64,000 nt of DNA from Bacteroidota bacterium (GCA_020832235.1 JAFIEZ010000008.1:222420-286419), one strand, 5' to 3'; shown: positions 22,727-33,476, numbered from the stretch's first letter. A program made the numbers and translations. Notes: generated by a model from the letters alone, not told the origin.

Positions 22727-25699
22727 ATGAGTATTGATCTCGACTCACGCGATGTATTTGCCCTCCGTCATAATGGTCCTACCCCCGAAGAACAGTCCGA
22801 AATGCTCCGGTCAATCGGGGTCGACTCTCTCGACCAGCTCATCAGCGAAACCATCCCCGCCGGCATCCGGCTGCCTGAAGCGCTGAATCTGCCCGAACCG
22901 GTGAACGAGCACCGTTTCCTGCGCGAATTTAGAGATGTAGCTCGTAAAAATCACATCTTTCGTTCGTTTATCGGGATGGGGTATTACGACACCATTACCC
23001 CCGGGGTCATTCTCCGAAACATCATGGAGAATCCGGGTTGGTACACGGCCTACACGCCGTACCAGGCTGAAATCGCACAGGGTCGACTCGAGATGCTCAT
23101 TAATTTCCAGACCATGGTGATGGACCTCACGGGTATGGAAATTGCCAATGCTTCCCTGCTAGATGAGGGCACGGCCGCAGCCGAGGCCATGTCGATGCTG
23201 TTTTCGGTGAAGAAAGGTGCCAAGCGGAAGGCATCCCGCTTTTTTGTCTCCGATGCCGTGCATCCGCAGTCGCTGGAGGTGCTAAAAACCCGTGCACTTC
23301 CGATTGGAATCGATCTGGTCATTGCGCCTATCGACACATTGGATGTGACCGACCCGGAATTGTTTGGAGTACTGATTCAGAATCCCGACACCTATGGTAA
23401 CGTGCGCGACCTGACCTCTTTGATTGCTGCAGCGCACGAAAATGGCGTTATGGTAACGGTAGCCGCCGATTTGCTGGCCTGTACCGTGTTGAAATCCCCT
23501 GGTGCCATGGGCGCTGATGTGGTTGTAGGATCGTCGCAGCGTTTCGGCGTACCTATGGGCTACGGCGGACCACACGCCGCGTTTTTTGCTACACGCGAGG
23601 AGTTTAAACGCAGCATTCCGGGACGTATTATCGGGGTTTCGGTTGATGATACGGGTGCACCCGCCTACCGAATGGCGTTGCAGACCCGCGAGCAACATAT
23701 TCGTCGTGAAAAAGCAACATCCAACATCTGTACCGCACAGGTATTGTTGGCGGTAATGGCCGGAGCGTATGCGGTGTATCACGGTCCCAAAGGCCTGCGA
23801 CAAATTGGCGAGCGCGTGTACGGACTCACTTCTGTGCTGGCCTACGAGCTGGGCAAACTTGGCGTTGAAGTACAGAATCCGCTCTGGTTCGACACCCTGC
23901 ATCTGGAGCTCAAAGACGCCGCTGTGGTAGATCGCATTCGCCGTGAAGCCCTGCAACACGAAATGAATTTCCGATACATCGGTGCCACGCAGATTGGCAT
24001 TTCGGTGGATGAGGCCAAGTATGTGAGCGATATTGCCGCGGTGATTGGCGTCTTTGCCCGGGCGCTGGGAGCCGAATCCGTCCCTGAACGGGATACAGTT
24101 TCTGCCCATACCGACGCCATGGCAGCCTTCATTGAAGTCAAAACCAGCGAACTGCGTGAAATTCAGGTGAAATTGGCTTATCCGACCGACCTCATGCGGG
24201 AGGTTGACTACCTTACGCACCCCAGTTTCAATCGTTATCACAGCGAGCACGAGATGCTCCGCTATCTGAAACGACTCGAAAATAAAGACCTCTCGCTGGT
24301 GCACTCCATGATTTCATTGGGCTCTTGTACCATGAAACTCAACGCCACCGCCGAAATGATGCCGGTCACCTGGCCCGAATTCGCGGCATTGCACCCCTTT
24401 GTGCCGGCCGACCAGGCTCTGGGTTATCAGGAAATGAACACCGATCTGTCTAAGTGGTTATGCGAAATCACCGGCTTTGATGCCGTATCCCTCCAGCCGA
24501 ACTCGGGTGCCCAAGGGGAATTTGCCGGACTGATGACCATCCGAAATTACCATCTCTTTCGTGGCGATGCCCACCGAAACGTGGCCATTATTCCTTCCTC
24601 TGCGCATGGTACCAATCCTGCCAGTGCGGTAATGGCCGGCATGGAAGTGGTGGTAACCAAGTGCGACGATCAGGGTAACATCGATTTGGCCGACTTGCGT
24701 GAGAAGGCCGAGAAGTACAGCGACCGTTTGGCGGCACTCATGGTGACATACCCGTCCACACACGGGGTGTTTGAAGAGGATATTCGCGAAATCTGTGCCC
24801 TCATCCACCAGCATGGCGGACAGGTGTACATGGATGGAGCCAACATGAATGCTCAGGTAGGACTCACCTCACCGGCGGCCATTGGAGCCGATGTTTGTCA
24901 CCTGAACCTGCATAAAACATTTTGTATTCCGCACGGCGGAGGTGGTCCTGGAATGGGTCCGATAGGTGTGGCGGCTCATTTAACCCCGTTCCTGCCCGGT
25001 CACACGCTGGTTGACAATGGAGCTTCTGCGGATATGACTGCTATTTCGGCGGCACCGTTTGGAAGCGCCGGTATTTTGCCTATTTCCTATGCCTACATCC
25101 GACTTATGGGCGGAGAGGGACTTACCCAGGCAACTCGTGTGGCCATTTTGAACGCCAATTATATCAAAGCCCGACTCGAAGGTCACTACGATGTGCTCTA
25201 CACCAATCAAAATGGTCGGAGTGCTCACGAAATGATCATCGATCTGCGACCGTTCAAGACGTCTGCCGGGGTGGAAGTAACCGATATCGCCAAGCGATTG
25301 ATGGATTACGGCTATCATGCACCTACGGTGTCGTTTCCTGTAGCCGGAACCATGATGATTGAGCCGACCGAGAGTGAAACCAAGTCCGAACTGGATCGCT
25401 TCTGCGAGGCCATGATGGCTATTCGTGCCGAGATTCAGGAAATAGCCGACGGTGTGGCTGACCGGGAAGTGAACGTACTCACAAAATCACCGCATACGGC
25501 GGCAGTGGTCATGGCTGAAACCTGGGACCGGCCTTATACCCGTCAGAAAGCAGCATTTCCGCTGGAATGGGTTCGGGAGTCGAAATTTTGGCCTGCGGTT
25601 GGTCGTATCGACAGTGCCTATGGTGACCGAAATCTGATGTGCGCATGTATTCCGATAGCCGAATATGCGGATACACAGGAGGAAGCACCTCAGGCTTAG
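22727..25699 (+). CDS. gcvP: Glycine dehydrogenase (aminomethyl-transferring), P protein
   Basis: [11 protein letters not shown]-terminus, [39 protein letters not shown]. Confidence 0.97.
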   Translation: MSIDLDSRDVFALRHNGPTPEEQSEMLRSIGVDSLDQLISETIPAGIRLPEALNLPEPVNEHRFLREFRDVARKNHIFRSFIGMGYYDTITPGVILRNIMENPGWYTAYTPYQAEIAQGRLEMLINFQTMVMDLTGMEIANASLLDEGTAAAEAMSMLFSVKKGAKRKASRFFVSDAVHPQSLEVLKTRALPIGIDLVIAPIDTLDVTDPELFGVLIQNPDTYGNVRDLTSLIAAAHENGVMVTVAADLLACTVLKSPGAMGADVVVGSSQRFGVPMGYGGPHAAFFATREEFKRSIPGRIIGVSVDDTGAPAYRMALQTREQHIRREKATSNICTAQVLLAVMAGAYAVYHGPKGLRQIGERVYGLTSVLAYELGKLGVEVQNPLWFDTLHLELKDAAVVDRIRREALQHEMNFRYIGATQIGISVDEAKYVSDIAAVIGVFARALGAESVPERDTVSAHTDAMAAFIEVKTSELREIQVKLAYPTDLMREVDYLTHPSFNRYHSEHEMLRYLKRLENKDLSLVHSMISLGSCTMKLNATAEMMPVTWPEFAALHPFVPADQALGYQEMNTDLSKWLCEITGFDAVSLQPNSGAQGEFAGLMTIRNYHLFRGDAHRNVAIIPSSAHGTNPASAVMAGMEVVVTKCDDQGNIDLADLREKAEKYSDRLAALMVTYPSTHGVFEEDIREICALIHQHGGQVYMDGANMNAQVGLTSPAAIGADVCHLNLHKTFCIPHGGGGPGMGPIGVAAHLTPFLPGHTLVDNGASADMTAISAAPFGSAGILPISYAYIRLMGGEGLTQATRVAILNANYIKARLEGHYDVLYTNQNGRSAHEMIIDLRPFKTSAGVEVTDIAKRLMDYGYHAPTVSFPVAGTMMIEPTESETKSELDRFCEAMMAIRAEIQEIADGVADREVNVLTKSPHTAAVVMAETWDRPYTRQKAAFPLEWVRESKFWPAVGRIDSAYGDRNLMCACIPIAEYADTQEEAPQA

Positions 25700-25717
25700 G
25701 CTTGGAGGGAAGGTTTT

Positions 25718-26218
25718 ATGAAATCCTACGACGATATGCTTATCCGTCACGCCAAACAGCCGGTTCATGCGGTGGGGAAAGTATATCGGCCGTTTTGGGA
25801 GGATGCGGGCTCCATCGAAGGGGATTCTGCCGGTGCAAAGGTCTTATTTGGCCGCATCGAACATAGAAACCGAAGCTGCGGCGATGTTGTCCGCCTTTGG
25901 TGGATGTCTGAAAACGGCGTGCTCACCCACATTCGTCATCATGCCGCGGGTTGCATGCTGTGCAAAGCCTCCGCGTCTATATTGTGTGAGGTGGTTGAAG
26001 GTCGATTCCTTAAGGAGTTGCCCAGTCTTATAGAAACAGCCACGCGGCTTACCCACGATACCGAAGCCGGGGATGTTGGTGCACCTGGAGCCATGAATGT
26101 TGGCGCACCCGAAGCCATGCTAGCCCTGTCGCAGGTACGCGAATTTCCCACCCGTCGTAAATGCATAACCCTGGCCTGGGAAGCGCTCGCATCCACACTT
26201 GCGTCCCAGTCGGACTAA
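25718..26218 (+). CDS. SufU/NifU_N-like iron-sulfur cluster assembly protein
   Basis: NRSCGDVVRL, AAGCMLCKASASIL, FPTRRKCITLAWEAL: the three conserved Cys contexts of the SufU/IscU fold. Confidence 0.82.
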   Translation: MKSYDDMLIRHAKQPVHAVGKVYRPFWEDAGSIEGDSAGAKVLFGRIEHRNRSCGDVVRLWWMSENGVLTHIRHHAAGCMLCKASASILCEVVEGRFLKELPSLIETATRLTHDTEAGDVGAPGAMNVGAPEAMLALSQVREFPTRRKCITLAWEALASTLASQSD

Positions 26219-26337
26219 AGGCATCCTACGCATTTCGAAATACGTGCGATTCCAACCCCAAAACGAGCATCGCACAAAGGAAAAGTCACCAACGGTTGCC
26301 CCTATCCACCTCCAACAGATAATATGTATATTGCAAT

Positions 26338-26844
26338 ATGCAGTTACAGCAATCCTATAAAGATGAAATCCTCAGCCGAATCAAAAAAGAGCTTCACCAA
26401 AACGAAACGGTGATGTTTGCCTATGTCTTTGGATCGTTTATAAAATCGGAACATTTTCAGGACGTCGACATAGCTGTACATTTTGTAGAACCCTATCGTT
26501 TACACGACATAGGGCTTCTGCAGTACAATCTGCAACAACATGTTCACGAAGTGTTATTATCCACACCGGGTTATTCCGTCGATATGCTGGACCCCCGGAG
26601 TGGACTTCCTGTTGACCTCGTTGTGATGAACGATTTGCCAGAATCTAACCCGGTATTGAGCCAGGATATACTCAATGAGGGTAAAGAATTAAAATTAGCT
26701 GATCATCCCACCGCTCAGCTTACCTACCGCCTGCGTTCTCTTCACCAATTTGAGGATACACGCTATATCAGATCGTTGTCTGAAAAGGCATTTATGAAGC
26801 GGGTACAGGAAAACAAAATCGGAGACCGTAATTATGCATCCTGA
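26338..26844 (+). CDS. mntA: MNT-type nucleotidyltransferase (antitoxin of a MNT/HEPN pair)
   Basis: FVFGSFIKSEHFQDVDIAV matches the GSFx10DxD minimal nucleotidyltransferase motif. Confidence 0.85.
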   Translation: MQLQQSYKDEILSRIKKELHQNETVMFAYVFGSFIKSEHFQDVDIAVHFVEPYRLHDIGLLQYNLQQHVHEVLLSTPGYSVDMLDPRSGLPVDLVVMNDLPESNPVLSQDILNEGKELKLADHPTAQLTYRLRSLHQFEDTRYIRSLSEKAFMKRVQENKIGDRNYAS

Positions 26845-27238
26845 CCGTCTTGCTCAACTTGAAGAGAATGTGGCAAAGTTAAGAGCTTTCAAAAAGGAAC
26901 ATTCCCAAAATGAAGTGCTTGAAAACCTGACGCTGGGGTGGGCGCTTCGGTACGGACTATTTGAGTCGATACAGTTAACGATTGATATCGCCTGCCATAT
27001 CGCCGCAAGCAATAACTTTGGAAAAACATCCACGTATAAAGACTGTGTAAACAGCCTTCAATCGTTTAATATTTTGGATGAAGGCCTTGCCGAGAGGCTG
27101 CGTGCTATGGTGGGCTTGAGAAATATTCTCATTCACGAATATGTAAAAATTGACGTTAATCAATTGTATGCGTACCTGAATTTACTCGATGACTTTTCCG
27201 AGTTTATTGCAAAAGTTTCCCCTTATGCAAAGGATTAA
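26834..27238 (+). CDS. hepT: HEPN-domain toxin (HepT/DUF86)
   Basis: GLRNILIHEYVKID carries the RX4-6H HEPN ribonuclease motif; 11-nt overlap with the MNT gene. Confidence 0.87.
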   Translation: MHPDRLAQLEENVAKLRAFKKEHSQNEVLENLTLGWALRYGLFESIQLTIDIACHIAASNNFGKTSTYKDCVNSLQSFNILDEGLAERLRAMVGLRNILIHEYVKIDVNQLYAYLNLLDDFSEFIAKVSPYAKD

Positions 27239-27252
27239 TCTTTAGCAGTATC

Positions 27253-27285
27253 AAATCCTCAGCCGAATCAAAAAAGAGCTTCACC
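27253..27285 (+). repeat. 33-nt exact repeat of the MNT gene 5' end (26366-26398)
   Basis: aaatcctcagccgaatcaaaaaagagcttcacc present at both places. Confidence 0.95.
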
Positions 27286-27307
27286 GCAACGAAAAAGTCG
27301 CTAAACC

Positions 27308-28192
27308 TTAACCCAGGTGGGTGCGAAGTCGACCGCTATTGCTTTTGGTACGCAGCTTGCGAATAGCTTTTTCCTTAATCTGACGAACCCGCTCACGGGT
27401 AAGATCCAGCTGCTCACCAATATCTTCCAGCGTTAACGCCTGGCCTGTGCCAATTCCGTAATAGCTGATTAGAACCTGCGCTTCCCGCGGAGTAAGCTTC
27501 GCCAGCATGCTCTTAATATCTTCCTGTTGCGACTGAACCATCAGATCCGCATCGGGTCGACCTTCCTCTTCATCAGAAATGGTATCCATCAGTGTAAGAT
27601 CACCGTCGTAACCTACCGGAGCATCCATCGACAAGTGATAAGAAGAACGCTTTTGTGTTTCCTGAATGCTGTTCGCCGATGACTCCAGGTATTCCGATAA
27701 TTCGGCAGCGGTAGGAGGGCGCTCGAGCTGCTGCTCTAGATTACCCTGAACTTTCTTGATTTTATTGATTTCGCCGATGACGTTTAGCGGAAGCCGAACA
27801 ATACGTCCTTTCAGAGCCAGAGCCTGAAGTATAGACTGCCGAATCCACCATACGGCATACGAAATAAATTTGAATCCACGGGTAGGATCAAATCGCTCCG
27901 CTGCTTTAATAAGTCCGATATTGCCCTCAGCAACCAGGTCATCCAGGCTCAAACCATTCCCCTGGAACTTTTTGGCTGTAGAAACTACGAAACGAAGGTT
28001 GGCTTCAACCAGGCGATTTCGCGCAGTCTGGTCACCGGCTATAATTGCCTCGGCTAACCGGACTTCCTCATCCACATTAATCTGCGGATAGTTCGCAATG
28101 TCAGCAAAATACTGATCAATGGTTCTGGAATCCGTTCTGAATGTGCTTGATGTATCCTTGCTTTTTGCCGCCTTTTTTTTGCTCATAGTCAC
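27308..28192 (-). CDS. rpoD: Primary-type sigma-70 family RNA polymerase sigma factor
   Basis: DLVAEGNIGLIKAAERFDPTRGFKFISYAVWWIRQSI and TLEDIGEQLDLTRERVRQIKEKAIRKLR. Confidence 0.93.
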   Translation of the reverse strand: MTMSKKKAAKSKDTSSTFRTDSRTIDQYFADIANYPQINVDEEVRLAEAIIAGDQTARNRLVEANLRFVVSTAKKFQGNGLSLDDLVAEGNIGLIKAAERFDPTRGFKFISYAVWWIRQSILQALALKGRIVRLPLNVIGEINKIKKVQGNLEQQLERPPTAAELSEYLESSANSIQETQKRSSYHLSMDAPVGYDGDLTLMDTISDEEEGRPDADLMVQSQQEDIKSMLAKLTPREAQVLISYYGIGTGQALTLEDIGEQLDLTRERVRQIKEKAIRKLRTKSNSGRLRTHLG

Positions 28193-28426
28193 GCGTTTAT
28201 GGTGGGCTAATAATAAATTACCTTTCGCTAATGCTCAAAATAGCATGCACGAAATAAAAGTTTCTGTTTAAACGTAGTTTTCTCGTGAAGCCGATAATAA
28301 TACAAAATAATCCGTCCAAAATCAATTCTGAGTTTGGAGTTTCCCCTGAAAATTGATAGTGGACTTTACAAAGAATATCGTCGAAATTCGCTTACAGCTT
28401 AAACGTCTATTAATTTAACAGACATT

Positions 28427-29473
28427 ATGATTCGAATAGTTCACGTTTCAATGATGCTTCTTTTTGGGTTGCCTGCCATTGCCTGCACCGATACCGCAGT
28501 ACTTTCGCCGGAACCACCCGCTGCCGAAACAACCGCATCAATAGGACGTGTTGGTTCTCCTGCTGACACTACAACGAATCCAATACCTTTATTATTTCTT
28601 GGAGGTGGCAGCACCGATGTGGATGTCGCCATGATTCGCTTTATCCAGGCAGCCGATGGCGGGAATATTTCCGTCATTCGCGCATCAGGAAGTACCGGCT
28701 ACAACCAATATATGCTCGATCTGGCCGATGCGGCCTCTGTAGAAACCTTTCTGTTCAACACCCGCGAGAAAAGCGAAAATCCCGACGATAATGCAACACT
28801 TGCACGTTCCGAGGCCTTGTTCGTAGCCGGTGGCGACCAGTGGCGCTACACGTTGAGCTGGTCGAACACCCTTCTCAGCGAAACAGTTGACCACCTCTTA
28901 CGCGAAAAACACATACCTGTTGGCGGAACCAGCGCCGGAGCCATGATCTGGGGCGGACGATATTTCGACGCATCCGGAAGATCTGTAACCAGCACCGAGG
29001 CCATGGCCGACCCCCTCGCCTCCGACATCACATTAAGACCGGCCCTGTTCGGTACCGCAGCCGTACTGGCCGACCGCATCGTTGATACCCATTTCTCCGA
29101 ACGCCAACGCGAAGGCAGGCTCATGACCTTCCTGGCACGGGCCCGCGAAACGGACTATGAACCCAAAGGCATCGGCATCGACGAACGCACAGCCCTCATC
29201 ATCGACGAAAATGGCATCGGAACGGTCTATGGAGGTGGTTTCGTATGGATGTACTTGCCGTATTGGTCCCGCGGCGGACCCGAAATGATGCTGGCGGATG
29301 CTCCCCTCACCTGGCACCGCGACCGCCGCGCCGTACGGGTGTGGAAACTGGCTCCCGGCGACCGGTATGATTTCAGCACCGACCGACCCCTCGACCGTCC
29401 ATCCAGCTACCATGCCTTCGTGCAGAACGGGGTCTTTTTTATCGAAGCCGTAGATCCATCCACACTAGAATAA
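28427..29473 (+). CDS. Cyanophycinase-like peptidase (S51 family)
   Basis: LFLGGGSTD, FVAGGDQWRY, GGTSAGAMIWGG nucleophile motif; N-terminal signal region. Confidence 0.87.
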   Translation: MIRIVHVSMMLLFGLPAIACTDTAVLSPEPPAAETTASIGRVGSPADTTTNPIPLLFLGGGSTDVDVAMIRFIQAADGGNISVIRASGSTGYNQYMLDLADAASVETFLFNTREKSENPDDNATLARSEALFVAGGDQWRYTLSWSNTLLSETVDHLLREKHIPVGGTSAGAMIWGGRYFDASGRSVTSTEAMADPLASDITLRPALFGTAAVLADRIVDTHFSERQREGRLMTFLARARETDYEPKGIGIDERTALIIDENGIGTVYGGGFVWMYLPYWSRGGPEMMLADAPLTWHRDRRAVRVWKLAPGDRYDFSTDRPLDRPSSYHAFVQNGVFFIEAVDPSTLE

Positions 29474-29654
29474 TACCCGTTAGACCGTCAAGTGTTAACG
29501 TCAGGTTACACAGACAGCTTCCGCGAGGCACATCCTTGTAAAATCATTTGAAAAACAACATGATGGCGCCTGCCAACCCTTACCGGCAGATGATTTTATT
29601 CAATTTCTTGATTATACTGTTTTCATCGGTTGTCTGTAAAGTCGTGTACAAGTC

Positions 29655-29806
29655 TGTCGATGGAAGCCTCGGTTAAAGCCGATGGAGCCTCGATTAACGT
29701 CGATGGAGGCCTCGGTTAACGTCGATGGAAGCCTCGGTTAATGTCGATGGAAGCCTCGGTTAAAGCCGATGGTAGCCTTTCGATGGAAGCCTCGATTAAA
29801 ACCGAA
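29655..29806 (+). repeat. Intergenic ~22-bp tandem repeat, about 6-7 units
   Basis: gtcgatggaagcctcggttaa(a/c/t) with variants; exact 18-mer cores at 29656, 29721, 29743. Confidence 0.93.
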
Positions 29807-29890
29807 CCTTGAGGCCTTGTAAAATCCGGCAATGTATCACCACGATACCGGCAACCCTCTCCCACAAACACAAACAAACAGGTAGTTATT

Positions 29891-30298
29891 ATGTTAACAT
29901 TCAACACAGACAAATATGCCGATATCGCTCCCTTGCTGCTCCGCATCGGGGTTGGACTCATTTTTATTTATGCCGGATGGGGCAAACTGACCGGCATTGA
30001 AGGCACAATCGGATTCTTCGGCAACATCGGCATCCCGATGGCCGCTTTCATGGCCTGGTTCGTTGCCATTGTAGAATTCGTTGGAGGAATCATGATCCTG
30101 GCCGGATTCCGAATCCAAATTCCCGCGTTGCTCATGGCCATCATCATGGTTGTGGCCATTGTAACCACCAAACTTGGCGGCGACGACGTATTCCGTGCTA
30201 TGCGACTAGACCTGTTGTTATTATTGACCTCATTGGCGCTCATCATTACGGGCAGTGGCAAAATCTCTGTAGATGGTATGACCGCCAAGAAAGACTAA
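29891..30298 (+). CDS. DoxX family protein
   Basis: LLRIGVGLIFIYAGWGKLTG and four hydrophobic segments. Confidence 0.9.
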   Translation: MLTFNTDKYADIAPLLLRIGVGLIFIYAGWGKLTGIEGTIGFFGNIGIPMAAFMAWFVAIVEFVGGIMILAGFRIQIPALLMAIIMVVAIVTTKLGGDDVFRAMRLDLLLLLTSLALIITGSGKISVDGMTAKKD

Positions 30299-30442
30299 TT
30301 CCGCCAGACGGCATCGTCGGTCCTGCTTCATATTCCGTTTAACAGGGCAATAGATGCGGCTTTAATGTTAGGCATTGCCGCAAACTGTAAGCTGCTAAGA
30401 GGCAGAACACCGATTATGTATCATCAAGCGGTTCTTTTCATT

Positions 30443-30479
30443 AAAAGGATGCATCCCTAACAAGGAGCATCCTTTTTTT
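30443..30479 (+). terminator. Rho-independent terminator
   Basis: AAAGGATGC-ATCCCTAACAAG-GAGCATCCTTTTTTT. Confidence 0.85.
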
Positions 30480-30609
30480 ATTCAGCTCATCGTCCAGAGC
30501 CAAGAAGCGTGTTTAATCAGATAATATTTTTTATTATTTATATAGGAAGTAGTTATTAATCCGTTATCTATATTTTATAACTAACAATTTATAACCAACA
30601 GTTTTTAAT

Positions 30610-30855
30610 TTGGAAGCTATTGATGTACATACAAAAATGATTGACAGCTATCTCACTTTTTTTAAAAATATGAGTGCCCAAAATAAGATTGATTTGATTT
30701 CCAAATTAACAAATTCGTTAAATAGGGATGTCAAACAGAATAAATTGGACTTTTTCCATTCTTACGGGGGATGGGATAATAGTGAAAGCGCTGAAGACCT
30801 CATCAACGTGATAAAAGGGTCTCGAAACTTTAAGAGAATAGTTGACGAGCTTTGA
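30610..30855 (+). CDS. Putative antitoxin partner of VapC (TTG start)
   Basis: 81-aa ORF overlapping the PIN-domain gene by 4 nt. Confidence 0.65.
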   Translation: MEAIDVHTKMIDSYLTFFKNMSAQNKIDLISKLTNSLNRDVKQNKLDFFHSYGGWDNSESAEDLINVIKGSRNFKRIVDEL

Positions 30856-31250
30856 ATCAGTACCTTCTCGATACGAATGTTTGCATCTATTTCATAAAAG
30901 GTCTTCATGATTTGAAAACCAAATTTGCTGAGGTTGGACCCGAAAATTGCTTTATCTCTGAAATCACTTTAGCTGAATTGAAATTTGGCGTGGAAAAGAG
31001 TCAAGCCAAAACCAAAAATAGCAAAGCTCTGGAAATTTTCTTGTCTGGTATTCAAGTGATTCCCATTCTCCCCGCGTTAGATATTTATGCTTCTGAAAAG
31101 GCTCGGCTTCAAAAAGTTGGACAAATTATTGATGACTTCGATCTATTGATAGGAGCGAGTGCCGTAGCTTTTGACTTAGTGATGGTCACCAATAACTACA
31201 AGCATTTTAATAGAATAAAAGGTATTAGCGTAGAAGATTGGACTAAATAA
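30852..31250 (+). CDS. vapC: VapC-like PIN-domain toxin
   Basis: LLDTNVCIYFIKG, ISEITLAELKFGVEKS, DDFDLLIGASA, VTNNYKHFNRI. Confidence 0.92.
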   Translation: MNQYLLDTNVCIYFIKGLHDLKTKFAEVGPENCFISEITLAELKFGVEKSQAKTKNSKALEIFLSGIQVIPILPALDIYASEKARLQKVGQIIDDFDLLIGASAVAFDLVMVTNNYKHFNRIKGISVEDWTK

Positions 31251-31272
31251 GATATAAATCAGGGAACCAAAT

Positions 31273-32826
31273 CTACGCGTACCCGATCCACACAGCCACA
31301 ACCAGCGCTGCGGCCGACAGTGCCAATAATTTTAGCACAAGGGGACCAATAAAGCGCAGCCAGCGCGAATACGGGATGCCGGCAAGTCCCAAAATACCCA
31401 TCAATACCGGATTCGTAGGCACAATCATATTCATCAGTCCGTCGCCAAACTGAAACGCCAGCACCGCAACCTGCCGAGAAACTCCCACCAGATCGCCGAT
31501 AGGAGCCATCAATGGCATCGCCACAAAAGCCTGACCACTTCCCGAAGGAATGAAAAAATTGAGTCCACTCTGAATGAACAGCATCCCAACTGCAGCCAGT
31601 TCAGCTCCCATCATCGCCAAAGGCGTTGCAAGGGCATGCACCACGGTATGCAATACCACGCCATCCTCCATGAGCAGGGCAATAGACCGGGCGAAACCAA
31701 TCAACAAAGCCGTTGAAGTAAGCTCCGCAGCTCCCCGTGCAAAGGTCTCGGCGGTCATATTCACCCCCATGCGCGAAATGAGTCCGGTAACAATAGCAAG
31801 AATCAGAAACAACGCGCCCAGCTCCACCAAATACCAGCCCTGCGCGGCAATGCCCCAGATCAAAATAGCCAAGGCCAAAAGCGTTGCGCCGAGAACAGCC
31901 TTGCGAGAGCCGGTCATTTCGGGATAAGCGGCCGCTGCAGCTGTTAACGTTGGAGCAGCATCCGGTGTTTCGATAGCCTGGTTTTCAGCAACGTTTTCGG
32001 AGGATGCCGACGTAGTTGCAGGAGATGCAGACAACGACGCAGATGAAGCACCGGCGTTCTCGTTGGACATCGATTTGCCCGTACGGTCTCCAGTTGAATT
32101 GGCAACAGGCTCCGCCAACGCCACGGGCGATTCACCCACTCCCGCCATCAGACTCGCCGACGGATCGGCCTGAATGCGTCGCACATACCCCCACACATGA
32201 TGAAATCCAACCGCTACAAACGGCACCACCAACGCCAACCGATACTCAAAACCCGATAAAGGCGGCAACCCCGCCACATTCTGCGCCACCACCAGCGTAA
32301 AGGGATTCATAAATGCAATGCCATAGCCAATGCCGTAACCCACCACCAGCGTACCAATAGCCGCAATGGCATCCAGGCGCATCGCCACGCAAAGTCCCAC
32401 CAGAATGATAGCAAAAGGAATGTACTCCTCAGCCACCCCAATCGTTGCCGAAGCCAGGGCAAAGGTCAGCAGCATGGAAAACAGCAACCATTTCGGCCGG
32501 TCACCAAAACGTTGCAGCAGCGATCCCAGCCAGGCGTCAATGGCGCCCGTCTCCCGAATCACTTTAATCGACCCGCCGATAATCAGCACGAAAAAAATAA
32601 TGCCCTGCGCATCGGCCAGCGCACGCGGCACCACCGTAAACAGGGAAACAGGATGCAGATAGTCCTTGGCTTCCACCTGTGTGTAGGTGCCGGGCACAAC
32701 CACGGTCTGACCCGCCTCATTCGGCTGCATTTCAAACGTGCCGGAAGGAACCACCCAAGTGAGGACGAGGGCAAAAGTCATCAGTGCAAACATGAGGACC
32801 AGGTTATGAGGCATTTTGAACTTCAT
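31273..32826 (-). CDS. YfcC family (DcuC-like) transporter with low-complexity insert
   Basis: HNLVLMFALMTFALVLTWVVPSGTFE, many TM helices, FFIPSGSGQAFVAMPLMAPI, IVPTNPVLMGILGLAG. Confidence 0.8.
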   Translation of the reverse strand: MKFKMPHNLVLMFALMTFALVLTWVVPSGTFEMQPNEAGQTVVVPGTYTQVEAKDYLHPVSLFTVVPRALADAQGIIFFVLIIGGSIKVIRETGAIDAWLGSLLQRFGDRPKWLLFSMLLTFALASATIGVAEEYIPFAIILVGLCVAMRLDAIAAIGTLVVGYGIGYGIAFMNPFTLVVAQNVAGLPPLSGFEYRLALVVPFVAVGFHHVWGYVRRIQADPSASLMAGVGESPVALAEPVANSTGDRTGKSMSNENAGASSASLSASPATTSASSENVAENQAIETPDAAPTLTAAAAAYPEMTGSRKAVLGATLLALAILIWGIAAQGWYLVELGALFLILAIVTGLISRMGVNMTAETFARGAAELTSTALLIGFARSIALLMEDGVVLHTVVHALATPLAMMGAELAAVGMLFIQSGLNFFIPSGSGQAFVAMPLMAPIGDLVGVSRQVAVLAFQFGDGLMNMIVPTNPVLMGILGLAGIPYSRWLRFIGPLVLKLLALSAAALVVAVWIGYA

Positions 32827-33020
32827 AAGCGACGCATACAGTTAGATTATAGGTTGGGACAGGACGTTAAAGCCGTAAATAGAATTAGGTAAAGGCCGTA
32901 AACAGCCCGAATGCATACACGGAAATCAGGTGCGATATCGTGCCACGCGCTGAAACACAAATGGCGCCACGTGCTTGCACGGAAACGCTATGACCATCAA
33001 GCCCACGAGCCACCGCACAG

Positions 33021-33476
33021 CTACTGCCCGCGCCAGCGGTTCATACGTTCGGTAACGGTTTCTCCAAGTCGGCGAAACGTTGGACCATCAAAATAACGAC
33101 TATCCCGAAACAAGACCTCCCCATCCGGCGACAAAAATATCAACGTCGGATACGTGCGCACATCAAACTCCGTCGCCGCAGCCAATCCATATGCCGGATC
33201 TTCCGCATTAATACTCAAATTGATAAAACCACTATTGAAATACGCCACCACATCCGCATCGCGGTAGGTTCCGCCCATCATCGACCGGCAGGTCATACAC
33301 CAATTGGTATAAAAACTGATAAACACGGGTTTATCGCGCTCCCCGGCATAATCCAGCGCCTCTTCAATCGTCATATTTGCAAAAACAATGGCATTCGCGC
33401 CCGTCACAAAACGAAAGGTGTACCAGCCAAAGGCCATAAAGGCAACCAAAACTACCAGCCAGAATCGTTTACTCAT
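33021..33476 (-). CDS. Thioredoxin-fold protein (DsbD C-terminal-like)
   Basis: ISFYTNWCMTCRSM active site, VRTYPTLIFLSPDGEVLF. Confidence 0.87.
   Translation of the reverse strand: MSKRFWLVVLVAFMAFGWYTFRFVTGANAIVFANMTIEEALDYAGERDKPVFISFYTNWCMTCRSMMGGTYRDADVVAYFNSGFINLSINAEDPAYGLAAATEFDVRTYPTLIFLSPDGEVLFRDSRYFDGPTFRRLGETVTERMNRWRGQ

Noticed and set aside
23282-24304. 340-aa minus-strand ORF inside gcvP
   Set aside because: Antisense to a conserved gene; no recognisable domain.
29716-29961. Minus-strand ORF with EASIERLPSALTEASID
   Set aside because: Reads through the 22-bp intergenic array; no continuous protein domain, and it overlaps the DoxX gene start.
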